64,000 bases of DNA. Source: Arthrobacter celericrescens (GTDB taxonomy: Bacteria; Actinomycetota; Actinomycetes; Actinomycetales; Micrococcaceae). The translations under genes and the position numbers were made by a program. Below, piece after piece: positions 29,796 to 41,475 of the stretch. The DNA is taken from contig NZ_QYLP01000045.1 of assembly GCF_003614925.1 (NCBI RefSeq), positions 40,842-104,841 of the forward strand, read 5' to 3'. The notes beneath the pieces are model-generated. The model was not told where the DNA came from and searched no databases. It was given only the letters and a program-made list of their open reading frames with translations. Position 1 is the stretch's first letter. Each line of letters opens with the position of its first letter.

Positions 29796-31039
29796 TACTT
29801 GGTGTCCTCGCTGGTCTGAGCCGATGTGGTCTGGGCGGAGTTCTGGGTGCTGTCCATCAGGTCGATGAAGCGGTCGAAGAGGTACGCGGCGTCGTGCGGA
29901 CCCGCGGCGGCCTCGGGGTGGTACTGGACCGAGAAGGCGGGGATGTCCAGGCAGGACAGGCCTTCAACCACGTTGTCGTTGAGGCTCACGTGGCTGACCT
30001 CGACGCGGCCGTAGCGCTCCTCAGGCGCCGTGCTGGCCCCGTCCATGGGGGCATCGACTGCGAAGCCGTGGTTCTGCGAGGTGATTTCGACCTTGCCGGT
30101 GCGGCGGTCCATCACGGGCTGGTTGATGCCGCGGTGGCCGTACTTGAGCTTGTAGGTGCCGAAGCCGAGGGCCCGGCCGAGGATCTGGTTACCGAAGCAG
30201 ATGCCGAAGTACGGCAGCTTCTCGTCCAGCACGGAGCGCAGCAGCTTCACCTGGGCGTCGGCGGTGGCAGGGTCGCCGGGGCCGTTGGACATGAAGAAGC
30301 CGTCCGGGTTGACGGCCTTGACGTCCTCGAGGGTGGCGGTGGCCGGGAGCACGTGGACGCGGACGCCGCGTTCGGCGAAGCGGACCGGGGTCATGGCCTT
30401 GATGCCGAGGTCGATGGCCGCGATCGAGAAGCGGGCGTCGCCGTCCCAGCCGTGGTCCTTCGGTTCCACCACGTAGGCTTCGTCGATGCTGACTTCCTCG
30501 GCCAGGCGGGCGCCTTCCATCGGGGCGCTGGCCTTGACAGTGGCGAGCAGTTCGCTTTCGGCGGCCTTGGCGGCTTCGCCGGAGAAGATTCCGGCGCGCA
30601 TGGTCTTGTTTTCGCGCAGGTGGCGGGTGATGGCGCGGGTGTCCACGCCCTGGATGCCAACGATTCCCTGCTCCACGAGTTCGGCGTCGAGGCTGCGTTC
30701 GGAGCGCCAGTTGGAGGGGCGGCGGGCAGCGTCGCGCACCACGTAGCCGGCAACCCAGATCTTGCGGGATTCGGCGTCCTCGCTGTTCACGCCGGTGTTG
30801 CCGATGTGCGGTGCGGTCTGCACCACGAGCTGGCGGGCGTATGAGGGGTCGGTGATCGTTTCCTGGTACCCGGTCATTCCGGTGGCGAAAACGGCTTCAC
30901 CCAGGGCAGTGCCCGTGGCACCGTAGCTGCGGCCGCGGAACACGCGGCCGTCTTCGAGGACCAGCACTGCGGGAGCGGCGCTTGCCGCTGCGCTGGCGTC
31001 AACGTCGTTCGGATGTGTCGCTGCGTTGTTGTCCGTCAC
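29795..31039 (-). CDS. carA: Carbamoyl-phosphate synthase small subunit
   Basis: CarA is the class I glutamine amidotransferase subunit that supplies ammonia to CarB. The catalytic Cys is in [15 protein letters not shown] and the His-Glu pair in [13 protein letters not shown] placed the start at GTG 31039 (VTDNNAAT, 414 aa), with GGAAAG 7 nt upstream. A GTG at 31054 is also in frame and would overlap the previous gene by 11 bases; its codons would include that ribosome binding site. The carB start overlaps its stop. Confidence 0.95.
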
Positions 31040-31043
31040 TGTC

Positions 31044-31562
31044 TTACTTTCCACTATCGGCTTGCGCCTGGGGGTTTGCGGAGATCAATTCTTGAAGTGC
31101 GTTGATGAGCGGCTGTTTGTCGGCGGCATGCCGGGTACGGAATCCCGTATCCAGTGTGCGGCTTCCCAGAGTCCAGCTGATGACCACGAGTCCGTCCTTC
31201 TCGACGAACTTGCCGGCCATCCCGCTGTCCTGTCGCTGGGCTAGGAGTGCCTGGCGCGGCACGAACAGCGGCTGGGAGCCTTCCCGGTCGAACAGCACGC
31301 CTTCCGGGTGCACGCTCGCTTCGGCGTTGCCGCGCAGGCCCAGGCCGTGGACCGCAATCCGGTCCAGCCAGTCCCCCGCCGTCGTCGTGGCCACGTACTG
31401 GCCCTCGACGACGACGGCGGCCGCGCCCAGTTCCGCCGGAACGGCCGGGGGCTGTTCGACGTCGGCCTGCCGCCGGAGCCGGGAGCGCCAGCCGAGCCAG
31501 ATGAGCGTGAACGCCACGGCGCACAGCGCCAGGACGAGCAGCAGGGAGGCGAGCTCGTTCAT
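31044..31562 (-). CDS. Small membrane protein of the pyr operon, PH-like domain
   Basis: The 172-aa protein has one N-terminal membrane helix ([20 protein letters not shown]), a short basic stop-transfer (RSRLRRQ) and a soluble domain of about 130 aa on the cytoplasmic side. An equivalent gene stands between pyrC and carA in many actinobacteria, including Rv1382 of Mycobacterium tuberculosis, and its soluble part is described as bacterial PH-like. The ATG shares one base with the pyrC stop (TGATG). The function is unknown; the strict position suggests a link to pyrimidine synthesis. Confidence 0.9.
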   Translation of the reverse strand: MNELASLLLVLALCAVAFTLIWLGWRSRLRRQADVEQPPAVPAELGAAAVVVEGQYVATTTAGDWLDRIAVHGLGLRGNAEASVHPEGVLFDREGSQPLFVPRQALLAQRQDSGMAGKFVEKDGLVVISWTLGSRTLDTGFRTRHAADKQPLINALQELISANPQAQADSGK

Positions 31563-32911
31563 CAGTTCCCGCTGACCGCGCTGGCGGTCTCCGGGTGGCG
31601 GTAGGGTGCGTTCAGTTTGCCGTCGAGCACCGTGGGGTGGCCCTTGAAGAAGGTGGCGATCACGGCGCCGGGCAGTTCCCGGCCCTTGAACGGGGAGTTC
31701 CGGCCCATGGTGGCCATCTTGTAGGGGTCCACGGTCCAGCGGGCGGCGGGGTCCACGAGGATGATGTTGGCGGGTTCGCCGGCTTCGAGCGGGCGGCCCT
31801 GGTCTTCCAGGCGGCCGATGCGTGCCGGGACGGTGGAGGTGACGCGGGCGAAGTCGGCCCAGCCCATCAGGCCGGTTTCGATCATGGTTTCCTGGACCAC
31901 GGACAGCGCCGTTTCCAGCCCGGTCATGCCCATGGCCGCCTGCGCCCATTCGCATTCCTTGTGCTCGCTGGGGTGCGGGGCGTGGTCGGTGCCGATGACA
32001 TCGATGGTGCTGTCGGCGAGAGCCTCGCGCAGGGCCAGGACGTCCGTTTCGGTGCGCAGCGGCGGGTTGACCTTGTAGACGGGGTCGTAACTGCGGACCA
32101 GTTCGTCCGTGAGGAGCAGGTGGTGCGGGGTGACCTCGGCGGTGACGTCGATGCCGCGGGACTTGGCCCACCGGATGATCTCGACGGAACCGGCGGTGGA
32201 GACGTGGCAGACGTGCAGGCGGGAGCCGACGTGCTGGGCGAGCAGGACGTCGCGGGCGATGATGCTTTCCTCGGCCACGGCCGGCCAGCCGCCCAGGCCG
32301 AGCACTGCGGAGACGGCGCCTTCGTTCATCTGGGCCCCGGCGGTGAGGCGCGGTTCCTGCGCGTGCTGGGCCACCACGCCGTCGAACGCCTTCACGTATT
32401 CGAGCGCGCGGCGCATGAGGACGGGATCGTGGACGCAGATGCCGTCGTCGGAGAAGACCCGCACCTGGGCGCGGGAATCGGCCATGGCGCCGAGTTCGGC
32501 GAGCTGCTCGCCGGCCAGGCCGACGGTAACGGCGCCCACCGGGCGGACGTCCACCCAGCCCGAGGCGCGGCCCAGGCTGTGGACCTGCTCGACGACGCCG
32601 GCAGTGTCCGCGACTGGGTTGCTGTTGGCCATGGCGTGCACGGCGGTGTAGCCGCCGAGGGCGGCGGCGCGGGTGCCGGTCTCGACCGTTTCGGCGTCTT
32701 CGCGGCCGGGCTCGCGCAGGTGGGTGTGGATGTCGACCATGCCGGGCAGGGCGACAAGTCCGGCGGCCTCGATGACGGTGGCGTCCGCCGCGGCCTCATG
32801 CGTGGCCGCGCCGTTGCCGCGGGCGGCGATGACGCCGTCGTGGATGAGCAGGTCCTCAGCGTCCCCGCCGAGGATGGCAGCGCCACGGATCAGGTAAGTG
32901 TTCTCTGCCAT
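31562..32911 (-). CDS. pyrC: Dihydroorotase
   Basis: PyrC cyclises carbamoyl aspartate to dihydroorotate. The 449-aa protein is a class I dihydroorotase of the amidohydrolase superfamily: zinc ligands in DIHTHLREPG, later His residues in CHVSTAG and the catalytic Asp in IDVIGTDHAPH. The ATG overlaps the pyrB stop by one base and has GGAGAG upstream. The coding frame extends further upstream into pyrB, but that is not part of the protein. Confidence 0.97.
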   Translation of the reverse strand: MAENTYLIRGAAILGGDAEDLLIHDGVIAARGNGAATHEAAADATVIEAAGLVALPGMVDIHTHLREPGREDAETVETGTRAAALGGYTAVHAMANSNPVADTAGVVEQVHSLGRASGWVDVRPVGAVTVGLAGEQLAELGAMADSRAQVRVFSDDGICVHDPVLMRRALEYVKAFDGVVAQHAQEPRLTAGAQMNEGAVSAVLGLGGWPAVAEESIIARDVLLAQHVGSRLHVCHVSTAGSVEIIRWAKSRGIDVTAEVTPHHLLLTDELVRSYDPVYKVNPPLRTETDVLALREALADSTIDVIGTDHAPHPSEHKECEWAQAAMGMTGLETALSVVQETMIETGLMGWADFARVTSTVPARIGRLEDQGRPLEAGEPANIILVDPAARWTVDPYKMATMGRNSPFKGRELPGAVIATFFKGHPTVLDGKLNAPYRHPETASAVSGN

Positions 32912-33936
32912 CAGTGGCTCTCCTTGGTGGACTGGGTGGTTGCGCCGGGCTGGGCGGATGCGGGAACTGCTTCGCGGGTGTCCCCGGAGAGCAGCAGATA
33001 CAGGGCGGCCATGCGGACCGAGACACCGTTGCGCACCTGGTCCAGGACCGTGGAGCGCGGCGAATCGGCGGCGGCCGAGGAGATTTCCAGGCCGCGGTTC
33101 ATCGGGCCCGGGTGCATGATGATGGTGTCCTTGAGGCCGAGTTCGTCCAAGGCGCGCAGGCGGGTGTCGTCGAAGCCCCAGCGCCGGGAGTACTCGCGGG
33201 TGGACGGGAAGAACGAGGCGTTCATGCGTTCGCCCTGCACCCGGAGCATCATCATGGAGTCCACGCCGGCCTGGAGCGTCTCGTCGAGGTTGTAGCTGAC
33301 CTTGCAGGGCCATTCCTCGACGCCGATCGGCAGGAGCGTGGGCGGCGCCACCAGGGTGACGTCCGCGCCCAGGGTGCGCAGCAGCCAGACGTTGGAGCGG
33401 GCCACCCGGGAGTGCAGGACGTCGCCGGCGATGGCAACCCGCATTCCGCTCAGGTCCGTGCCCTGGGATTCGGTGCCGTGCAGGCGCGCCCAGTGGCGGC
33501 GCATGGTGAAGGCATCCAGCAGTGCCTGGGTGGGGTGTTCGTGGGTGCCGTCACCGGCGTTGATGACGGCGGCGTCGATCCAGTCCGTGGCGGCCAGGCG
33601 GTGCGGGGCACCGGAGGCCCAGTGCCGGATCACGACGGCGTCGGCACCGATCGCGGCGAGGGTCTGGGCGGTGTCCTTGAGGGATTCGCCCTTGGACACC
33701 GAGGAGCCCTTGGCGGCGAAGTTGATGACGTCCGCGGACAGCCGCTTGGCGGCGGCCTCGAAGGAGATGCGGGTACGGGTGGAGTCTTCGAAGAAGAGGT
33801 TCACCACGGTGCGGCCGCGCAGGGCCGGGAGCTTCTTGACTTCGCGTTCGCCGACGGCGGCCATTTCCTCGGCGGTGTCCAGGATGCGGATCGCGTCGGT
33901 GGCGCTGAGGTCCTGGGTGGAGAGCAGGTGCTTCAT
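32911..33936 (-). CDS. pyrB: Aspartate carbamoyltransferase catalytic subunit
   Basis: PyrB condenses carbamoyl phosphate with aspartate. The 341-aa protein has the carbamoyl-phosphate motif [13 protein letters not shown] and the [11 protein letters not shown] and [12 protein letters not shown] segments. No pyrI regulatory gene follows, as expected in actinobacteria, where PyrB associates with PyrC instead. Its ATG overlaps the end of pyrR by 4 bases (ATGA). Confidence 0.97.
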   Translation of the reverse strand: MKHLLSTQDLSATDAIRILDTAEEMAAVGEREVKKLPALRGRTVVNLFFEDSTRTRISFEAAAKRLSADVINFAAKGSSVSKGESLKDTAQTLAAIGADAVVIRHWASGAPHRLAATDWIDAAVINAGDGTHEHPTQALLDAFTMRRHWARLHGTESQGTDLSGMRVAIAGDVLHSRVARSNVWLLRTLGADVTLVAPPTLLPIGVEEWPCKVSYNLDETLQAGVDSMMMLRVQGERMNASFFPSTREYSRRWGFDDTRLRALDELGLKDTIIMHPGPMNRGLEISSAAADSPRSTVLDQVRNGVSVRMAALYLLLSGDTREAVPASAQPGATTQSTKESH

Positions 33937-34514
33937 GCGCCGGCCTCGATCACTACCTCGTTGACCGGGGCGCCGTCGACGGTGTCGAGTTCCTCGAGGT
34001 GCACGCGCACCTTTTCGGAGGAGGCGGTGGGCAGGTTCTTGCCCACATGGTCGGCCCGGATGGGGAGTTCCCGGTGCCCGCGGTCCACCAGGACGGCGAG
34101 GCGGACGATGCGCGGACGGCCGAGGTCCACGATGGCATCGAGGGCGGCGCGGATGGTGCGTCCGGAGTACAGGACGTCGTCGATCAGCACCACGACCTTG
34201 TTGTCGATACCGGACTTCGGCAGCTTCGTGGGGTACGGGGGGCGGGCCGGCTGGCGGGAAAGGTCGTCGCGGAACATCGTGACATCGAGCTGGCCGACGA
34301 TCGCGGCGGCGTCGACAGCAGGGTCCGCGGCGGCGATCTTGTTGGCGAGGCGGACTGCCAGCGGGTAGCCGCGGCGCGGGATGCCCAGCAGGACCAGGTC
34401 CTTGGAACCCTTGTTGGCCTCGAGGATCTCGTGGGCGATACGAGTGAGTGCACGGTCAATATCGCCCTGGTTCAGTACAACCCTGGACGGCACCGGTGCT
34501 GCGACATCAGTCAT
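33933..34514 (-). CDS. pyrR: Pyrimidine regulatory protein / uracil phosphoribosyltransferase
   Basis: PyrR senses UMP/UTP and binds mRNA of pyrimidine genes; it often also has weak uracil phosphoribosyltransferase activity. The 193-aa protein has the PRPP-binding motif [19 protein letters not shown] and the PRTase hood with [11 protein letters not shown] chose ATG 34514, with AGGGGAG 7 nt upstream. The frame is open to 34541, which would run through the ribosome binding site. It heads the pyr operon, and a PyrR-binding hairpin stands directly upstream, indicating autoregulation of the whole operon. Confidence 0.96.
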   Translation of the reverse strand: MTDVAAPVPSRVVLNQGDIDRALTRIAHEILEANKGSKDLVLLGIPRRGYPLAVRLANKIAAADPAVDAAAIVGQLDVTMFRDDLSRQPARPPYPTKLPKSGIDNKVVVLIDDVLYSGRTIRAALDAIVDLGRPRIVRLAVLVDRGHRELPIRADHVGKNLPTASSEKVRVHLEELDTVDGAPVNEVVIEAGA

Positions 34515-34532
34515 CGCTCGTCTCCCCTTTCC

Positions 34533-34548
34533 CCGCCTCACAGGACGG
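34533..34548 (-). promoter_or_regulatory. PyrR-binding RNA hairpin in the pyr leader
   Basis: On the minus strand the leader contains CCG-UCCUGUGAGG-CGG: a 3-bp stem closing the UCCNGNGAGG loop recognised by PyrR. It ends 4 nt before the pyrR ribosome binding site (34522-34528). No terminator hairpin follows it, so control is probably at translation initiation, as reported for Mycobacterium smegmatis, rather than by the attenuation seen in Bacillus. Confidence 0.72.
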
Positions 34549-34577
34549 AATTAAAAAAGGAACATTTGCCTTCCAAA

Positions 34578-34583
34578 AGTATC
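34578..34583 (-). promoter_or_regulatory. Extended -10 of the pyr operon promoter
   Basis: GATACT on the minus strand is preceded by TGT, an extended -10 form, and would start transcription about 56 nt upstream of pyrR so that the PyrR hairpin is in the 5' leader. No good -35 is visible. Confidence 0.45.
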
Positions 34584-34690
34584 ACAGCGGCGCCCGGCGT
34601 CCGCCGGTGTGAAGGCGGCCTTCATGAGTTTTCGCTCACAGCGGCCGGGCCGTCGAGCGGGGCACGCTTTGGCGGGAGCGGAACGGCAAA

Positions 34691-34696
34691 TAGGCT
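34691..34696 (+). promoter_or_regulatory. -10 element giving a leaderless prsW mRNA
   Basis: TAGGCT ends 7 nt before the ATG at 34704, with a weak TTTGGC at a 17-nt spacing upstream and no ribosome binding site. Confidence 0.5.
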
Positions 34697-34703
34697 CGTT
34701 CGC

Positions 34704-35957
34704 ATGACGACGAACCACCCCGGCCACCCCGGCGGCCCGCAGCCGGATCCACGAGTGCTCATGGAGGCCGGCGCCAACCCGACGTGGTTCGGCCGCGTCG
34801 ATCCCCGCAACTACCGGCCGGCCCCGGGCACCCCGGGCGGCGTACCGGGCCAGCCCTGGCTGCCGCCGCTGCCCGCCCCGCGACGCCGGACGACGGGCAC
34901 GCTTCCCCTGCTGATCGCCGGGGCCATCCTGGCGTTCGCGAGCCTCCTGCTGATCGTGCCGTTCCTGCTCGGGAACACCGGCGTCGCCGGCTTCGGGATC
35001 GGTTTCGTGGTGTCCCTGCTGCCCCTTTCGGCCGTGCTGCTGACGGTGTCCTTCATCGACCGCTGGGAACCCGAACCCAAGCGGCTGCTGGCCTTCGCGT
35101 TCACGTGGGGCGCGGCCGTGTCCATCGCCGGGACCTTGCTGATCCAGCCGCTGTTCGCGGTGGTGGCACCGCGGACCAGCGAGGCGGACTTCCGCTTCTT
35201 CATGGCCACGGTGGAGGCCCCGATCGTGGAGGAGTTTACGAAGTCGCTGGGGCTCCTGCTCCTGCTGCTGGCCGCGCGGAAGTACTTCGACGGCCCCGTG
35301 GACGGCGTGGTGTTCGCCTTCACGATCGCCGGCGGCTTCGCCTTCACGGAGAACATCCTCTACTTCGGCCGGGAGATCGCGGAGTCAACGAATCCGGGGA
35401 CGGACCTGGTGCGGATCTTCATTCTGCGCGGCATCATGTCGCCGTTCGCGCATGCCATCTTCACCGGCACCACGGGCCTCATCATGGGTTTCGCGGCCCG
35501 GAAATGGCACACCGGCCACTCGGTGCTCGCCTTCGTCGTGGGGCTGCTTCCGGCGATGTTCCTGCACAACCGCTGGAACAGCATGGGCGGGGACTTCCTG
35601 GTCGAATACATCCTGGTGCAGGTTCCCATCTTCCTGGCCGCCGTCGTCGGGATCATCCTGCTGCGGGTCGCGGAGAGCAAGCTGACCCGGCAGCGTCTGC
35701 TTGAGTACGCACGCGCCGGCTGGTTCTCCCCCGTGGAGGTCGACATGCTCGCCACCGGTCGGGGCAGGCGGCAGGCCGTCCGCTGGGCGCAGGGACGCGG
35801 CAGGGAAGCGCAGATGCGGCAGTTCGTCAGGGCGGCCACGGCCCTGGCCTGCACAAGGCAGCGCATCCTGAGCGGGCGCGACGTCGGGCAGCACCAGGCG
35901 GACGAATTCCGCCAGCTGGCCGAGGTGCCCGCCCTGCGGGCCGCCGTGTTGGGGTAA
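34704..35957 (+). CDS. PrsW-family intramembrane metalloprotease
   Basis: The 417-aa integral membrane protein belongs to the PrsW/CPBP-like protease group. After a proline-rich cytoplasmic N-terminus of about 70 residues come eight or so helices. The diagnostic sites are EAPIVEEFTK (paired glutamates), GFAFTENILYF, FAHAIFTGTTG and FLHNRWNSMG, the conserved Glu and His residues being probable metal ligands. In Bacillus, PrsW cleaves an anti-sigma factor; the target here is unknown. A basic C-terminal tail of about 100 residues lies in the cytoplasm. It is divergent from pyrR and seems to have a leaderless mRNA. The far longer open frame upstream (antisense to pyrR) is not coding. Confidence 0.92.
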   Translation: MTTNHPGHPGGPQPDPRVLMEAGANPTWFGRVDPRNYRPAPGTPGGVPGQPWLPPLPAPRRRTTGTLPLLIAGAILAFASLLLIVPFLLGNTGVAGFGIGFVVSLLPLSAVLLTVSFIDRWEPEPKRLLAFAFTWGAAVSIAGTLLIQPLFAVVAPRTSEADFRFFMATVEAPIVEEFTKSLGLLLLLLAARKYFDGPVDGVVFAFTIAGGFAFTENILYFGREIAESTNPGTDLVRIFILRGIMSPFAHAIFTGTTGLIMGFAARKWHTGHSVLAFVVGLLPAMFLHNRWNSMGGDFLVEYILVQVPIFLAAVVGIILLRVAESKLTRQRLLEYARAGWFSPVEVDMLATGRGRRQAVRWAQGRGREAQMRQFVRAATALACTRQRILSGRDVGQHQADEFRQLAEVPALRAAVLG

Positions 35958-36003
35958 AGCGTGCTGGGCTGAAGAGTGTTGGGGTGAAGCGTATTGGGCT
36001 GAA
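35946..36003 (+). repeat. Two tandem 30-base units at the end of prsW
   Basis: Bases 35946-35973 and 35976-36003 match at 25 of 28 positions with a 30-base period. The first unit includes the prsW stop codon, so a recent slippage duplication at the gene end is likely. It has no evident function. Confidence 0.6.
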
Positions 36004-36017
36004 ACCCCAGGACAGCG

Positions 36018-36055
36018 AAGAAGGCGGGCATCCCTTCGGGGATGCCCGCCTTCTT
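36018..36055. terminator. Bidirectional terminator between prsW and nusB
   Basis: A perfect 17-bp stem (36018-36034 with 36039-36055) has a TTCG tetraloop, with A- and T-rich ends on either side. It serves the convergent prsW and nusB genes. Confidence 0.85.
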
Positions 36056-36084
36056 GTGCGCGTTACCGTGTATGCTGCGGGCGG

Positions 36085-36495
36085 CTACGCCAGCAGCGAC
36101 GGCTTCAGCTTCTGGAGCCGGCCAAGGAGCCCGTTGATGAATGCCGGTGACTCATCGGTGGACATGGTCTTGGCGAGGGCCACTGCTTCGCTGACGGCGA
36201 CGCCGTCGGGGACGTCCTCGTTGTAGAGCAGTTCCCAGGCGCCGATCCGCAGGATGATGCGGTCCACCGACGGCATGCGCTCCAGGGTCCAGCCCTGGGC
36301 ATACGTCTGGAGGAACTCATCGATGGTGGCCTGCTTGGCCAGCACACCCTCCACGATGTCCATCGTGTAGGGGTTGACGATCAGGTCGGTCTTTTCGCGC
36401 CGGGCCCTGAGAACCTCAAGCGCAGGGGCGGAACGCTGTTCCGCCTCGAAGAGCACCTCGAGGGCCCTGGTGCGGGCCTTGCCACGGGCGCTCAC
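36085..36495 (-). CDS. nusB: Transcription antitermination factor NusB
   Basis: NusB binds the boxA element of rRNA leaders with S10 and supports antitermination. The 136-aa all-helical protein starts SARGKARTRALEVLFEAEQR and has the central VDRIILRIGAWELLY and C-terminal AFINGLLGRL motifs. The GTG start shares one base with the efp stop, so the two are co-transcribed, the common actinobacterial order. Confidence 0.97.
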   Translation of the reverse strand: MSARGKARTRALEVLFEAEQRSAPALEVLRARREKTDLIVNPYTMDIVEGVLAKQATIDEFLQTYAQGWTLERMPSVDRIILRIGAWELLYNEDVPDGVAVSEAVALAKTMSTDESPAFINGLLGRLQKLKPSLLA

Positions 36496-37058
36496 TAGTC
36501 GTTGACCCGGCCCAGGTAGCTGCCGTCGCGGGTGTCGACCTTGACCTTGGTGCCCTGCTCGAGGAACAGCGGAACCTGGATCTCGTAGCCGGTTTCCACG
36601 GTGGCGGGCTTGGTGCCGGCGGAGGAACGGTCGCCCTGGAGGCCCGGCTCGGTGTAGGTGATTTCGAGGACAACGCTCGGCGGCAGTTCGAGGTACAGCG
36701 GGGCACCTTCGTGCATGGCGATCAGGACCTGCTGGTTCTCCAGCATGAAGTTCTTGGCGTCGCCGACGACCTCGCCGGACACGGTCAGCTGGTCGTAGTC
36801 CTGGACGTCCATGAAGACGTAGTCTGCGCCGTCCTGGTACAGGTAGGTGTAGTCGCGGCGGTCAACCGTGGCGGTCTCGATCTTGGCGCCGGCGTTGAAG
36901 GTCTTGTCGACCACCTTGCCGGAGAGAATGTTGCGCATCTTGGTGCGGACGAAGGCACCACCCTTGCCGGGCTTGACGTGCTGGAACTCGATGACGTTCC
37001 AGAGGTTGCCCTCCAGCTTCAGGACGGTTCCGTTCTTGATGTCGTTTGTGGTAGCCAC
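36495..37058 (-). CDS. efp: Elongation factor P
   Basis: EF-P helps ribosomes stalled at proline runs. The 187-aa protein has the three-domain layout: the KOW-like first domain with the tip loop [14 protein letters not shown], whose Lys is where other bacteria carry a modification, then two OB domains with the signature [20 protein letters not shown] region and a final [13 protein letters not shown]. The GTG start has AGAGGA 5 nt upstream. A promoter with a consensus TTGACA lies just before it. Confidence 0.97.
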   Translation of the reverse strand: MATTNDIKNGTVLKLEGNLWNVIEFQHVKPGKGGAFVRTKMRNILSGKVVDKTFNAGAKIETATVDRRDYTYLYQDGADYVFMDVQDYDQLTVSGEVVGDAKNFMLENQQVLIAMHEGAPLYLELPPSVVLEITYTEPGLQGDRSSAGTKPATVETGYEIQVPLFLEQGTKVKVDTRDGSYLGRVND

Positions 37059-37108
37059 TCGTATCCTCTTGGTTTGTTGCGCCAGACCGCTATGCCCGCC
37101 AGGGATGC

Positions 37109-37137
37109 CATACAGGCCGCCGGCGCTAATTTGTCAA
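37109..37137 (-). promoter_or_regulatory. efp-nusB promoter
   Basis: On the minus strand TTGACA (37132-37137) and TGTATG (37109-37114) are 17 nt apart, giving a transcript start about 43 nt before the efp GTG. The -35 is a perfect consensus; the -10 is weak. Confidence 0.55.
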
Positions 37138-37219
37138 AAATCCCGTACTTCGTGAAAAGTCCTCAACCATTCTAGCGGCAATGTCCAACTGCCGCCGTCG
37201 CGAGGCTGCGGGACAGGGC

Positions 37220-39391
<2,172 letters not shown>

Positions 39392-39392
<1 letters not shown>

Positions 39393-40591
39393 TAGTTGCC
39401 GACCGTGTCCAGGGTTGCCGGGATGTTCTCCAGGTAGGCCTTCAGGTTGCGGGCAGTCTCGGCCACGGAGTCGCCGCCGAACTTCTCGGTGACGGCCTCA
39501 GCCAGCACCAGGGCCACCATCGCCTCGGCGACCACGCCGGCGGCGGGAACGGCACAGACGTCCGAGCGCTGGTGGTGGGCCTTGGCGGGTTCGCCGGTGC
39601 GCACGTCGATGGTCTTCAGGGCACGCGGAACCGTGGCGATCGGCTTCATGGCGGCGCGGACGCGGAGCACCTCGCCGATGCTCATGCCGCCTTCGACGCC
39701 GCCGGCGCGGTTGGTCTTGCGGATGATGCGGCCGTCTTCGTCGCGGACGATCTCGTCATGGGCGGCCGATCCGCGGCGGGCCGCGGTGCGGAAGCCGTCG
39801 CCGACTTCCACGCCCTTGATGGCCTGGATGCCCATGAGGGCGGCGGCGAGCCGGGCGTCGAGCCGGCGGTCCCAGTGGACGTAGCTGCCCAGTCCCGGCG
39901 GCAGGCCGTAAGCGAGGACCTCGACGACTCCGCCGAGGGTTTCGCCTTCCTTGTGCGCCGCGTCCACCTCGGCCACCATGGCGTCCGAAGTTTCACGGTC
40001 GAAGCAGCGCAGCGGGTCCGAGTCCAGGGCCAGGACATCGGAAGGCAGCGGCAGGGGACGGCCTTCCGGGACCGACACGCTGGCGATGGACACGGTGTGG
40101 CTGACGAGTTCGATGCCGAGCTGCTTGAGGAAACGCGCCGCGACGGTGCCCAGGGCAACGCGGGTGGCGGTTTCGCGGGCGCTGGCGCGTTCCAGGACGG
40201 GGCGCGCCTCGTCGAAGCCGTACTTCTGCATGCCGGTGAAATCGGCGTGGCCAGGACGGGGCCGGGTCAGCGGGGCGTTGCGTGCCTGGTCGGCAAGCAG
40301 TTCCGGGTCCACCGGATCGGCGGACATGATCTGCTCCCACTTGGGCCATTCGGTGTTGCCGATCTGGATCGCCACCGGGCCGCCCTGCGTGACGCCGTGG
40401 CGGACACCGCCGAGGATGCTGACTTCGTCCTGCTCGAACTTCATGCGGGCGCCGCGGCCGTAGCCTAGGCGGCGTCGGGCCAGCGCCTCGCGCAGGTCAT
40501 CACTGGCAAGTTCCACACCGGCGGGGACGCCTTCAACAATTCCGAGCAGTGCCGGCCCATGGGATTCTCCGGCAGTCAACCAACGCAACAT
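39392..40591 (-). CDS. aroC: Chorismate synthase
   Basis: AroC makes chorismate from EPSP with reduced FMN. The 399-aa protein begins [20 protein letters not shown] and has the other two signatures, with [12 protein letters not shown] and [12 protein letters not shown] in the middle and [17 protein letters not shown] near the end. All family landmarks and the length fit. It is 29 bases downstream of aroE and overlaps aroK by one base. Confidence 0.98.
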
Positions 40592-40620
40592 ATATCCAAT
40601 CCTGCCATGTAAGGGGGTTA

Positions 40621-41475
40621 CTAGACCCGCCGGGGAAGCCCGACTGAGTCGCACATCACATCTATGACATCGGCGCCGACGCTGCGGCCGCTGAACAGTC
40701 TGATCTGCTCGACCGCCTGATACAGGAGCATCTCCAGGCCCGGGACCACCGCTCCGCCGCGCCGCTGCCATTCTTCGGCGATCCGGCTGGGCCACGGGTC
40801 ATAGGCGACGTCCAGCAGGACCCCGCCACCTGTGCCGGGGCCGAGGGCCGCCAGGGCGTCCGCGATGCCGTCGGCCGCCCGCGGCGGCAGGGTGGAGATC
40901 ACCAGTTCCGCCGCGGCGATACCTTCGGCGGCACCATTCATGGGGAGCAGCTCGATGGCCAACCCGACGGCGTCGGCGGCCTTGACCGCTTCACCCGCCC
41001 GTCCGGCGTCGCGCACGTACACCCGGGCGCCGTCGCAGCCGAGCTCGCGGAGCGCCGCGATTGCCGCGGCGGACGTCCCGCCGCCGCCGAGCACGGCGGC
41101 GTCTGGCCGCTCGGTGACGCCCGCGTACCCGACCGCGTGGACGATCCCGGCGACGTCGGTGTTGTAGCCGATCCGGCGGGGCGCCCCGCCGTCGTTCTCG
41201 AAAGCGACCGTGTTGATCACGCCAAGGTGCGCACCGGCGCCCCGCACCTCGTGCACTTCCGCGACCATCGCCGTCTTCAGCGGCATCGTCACGGACAGGC
41301 CGCACCAGTCCGCTTGGGCGGCAACGCCGGCCATGAACTCCGGCAACTGCGCGGCGGTCACGTCGATCGCCGTGTAGCTGATGTCCTCGCCGAGCCGGGC
41401 ATAAGCGGCACGGTGCAGGGCCGGCGACTTGGAGTGGCCGATGGGGTGGCCCAGGACCGCGGCACGGCGGCTCAT
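40621..41475 (-). CDS. aroE: Shikimate dehydrogenase
   Basis: AroE reduces 3-dehydroshikimate with NADPH. The 284-aa protein has the substrate motif [18 protein letters not shown] near the start, SVTMPLKTA with the catalytic Lys, GYNTDVAG with the catalytic Asp and a glycine-rich [14 protein letters not shown] cofactor loop. The ATG at 41475 overlaps the mltG stop by 4 bases. The C-terminal [13 protein letters not shown] is typical. Confidence 0.95.
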   Translation of the reverse strand: MSRRAAVLGHPIGHSKSPALHRAAYARLGEDISYTAIDVTAAQLPEFMAGVAAQADWCGLSVTMPLKTAMVAEVHEVRGAGAHLGVINTVAFENDGGAPRRIGYNTDVAGIVHAVGYAGVTERPDAAVLGGGGTSAAAIAALRELGCDGARVYVRDAGRAGEAVKAADAVGLAIELLPMNGAAEGIAAAELVISTLPPRAADGIADALAALGPGTGGGVLLDVAYDPWPSRIAEEWQRRGGAVVPGLEMLLYQAVEQIRLFSGRSVGADVIDVMCDSVGLPRRV

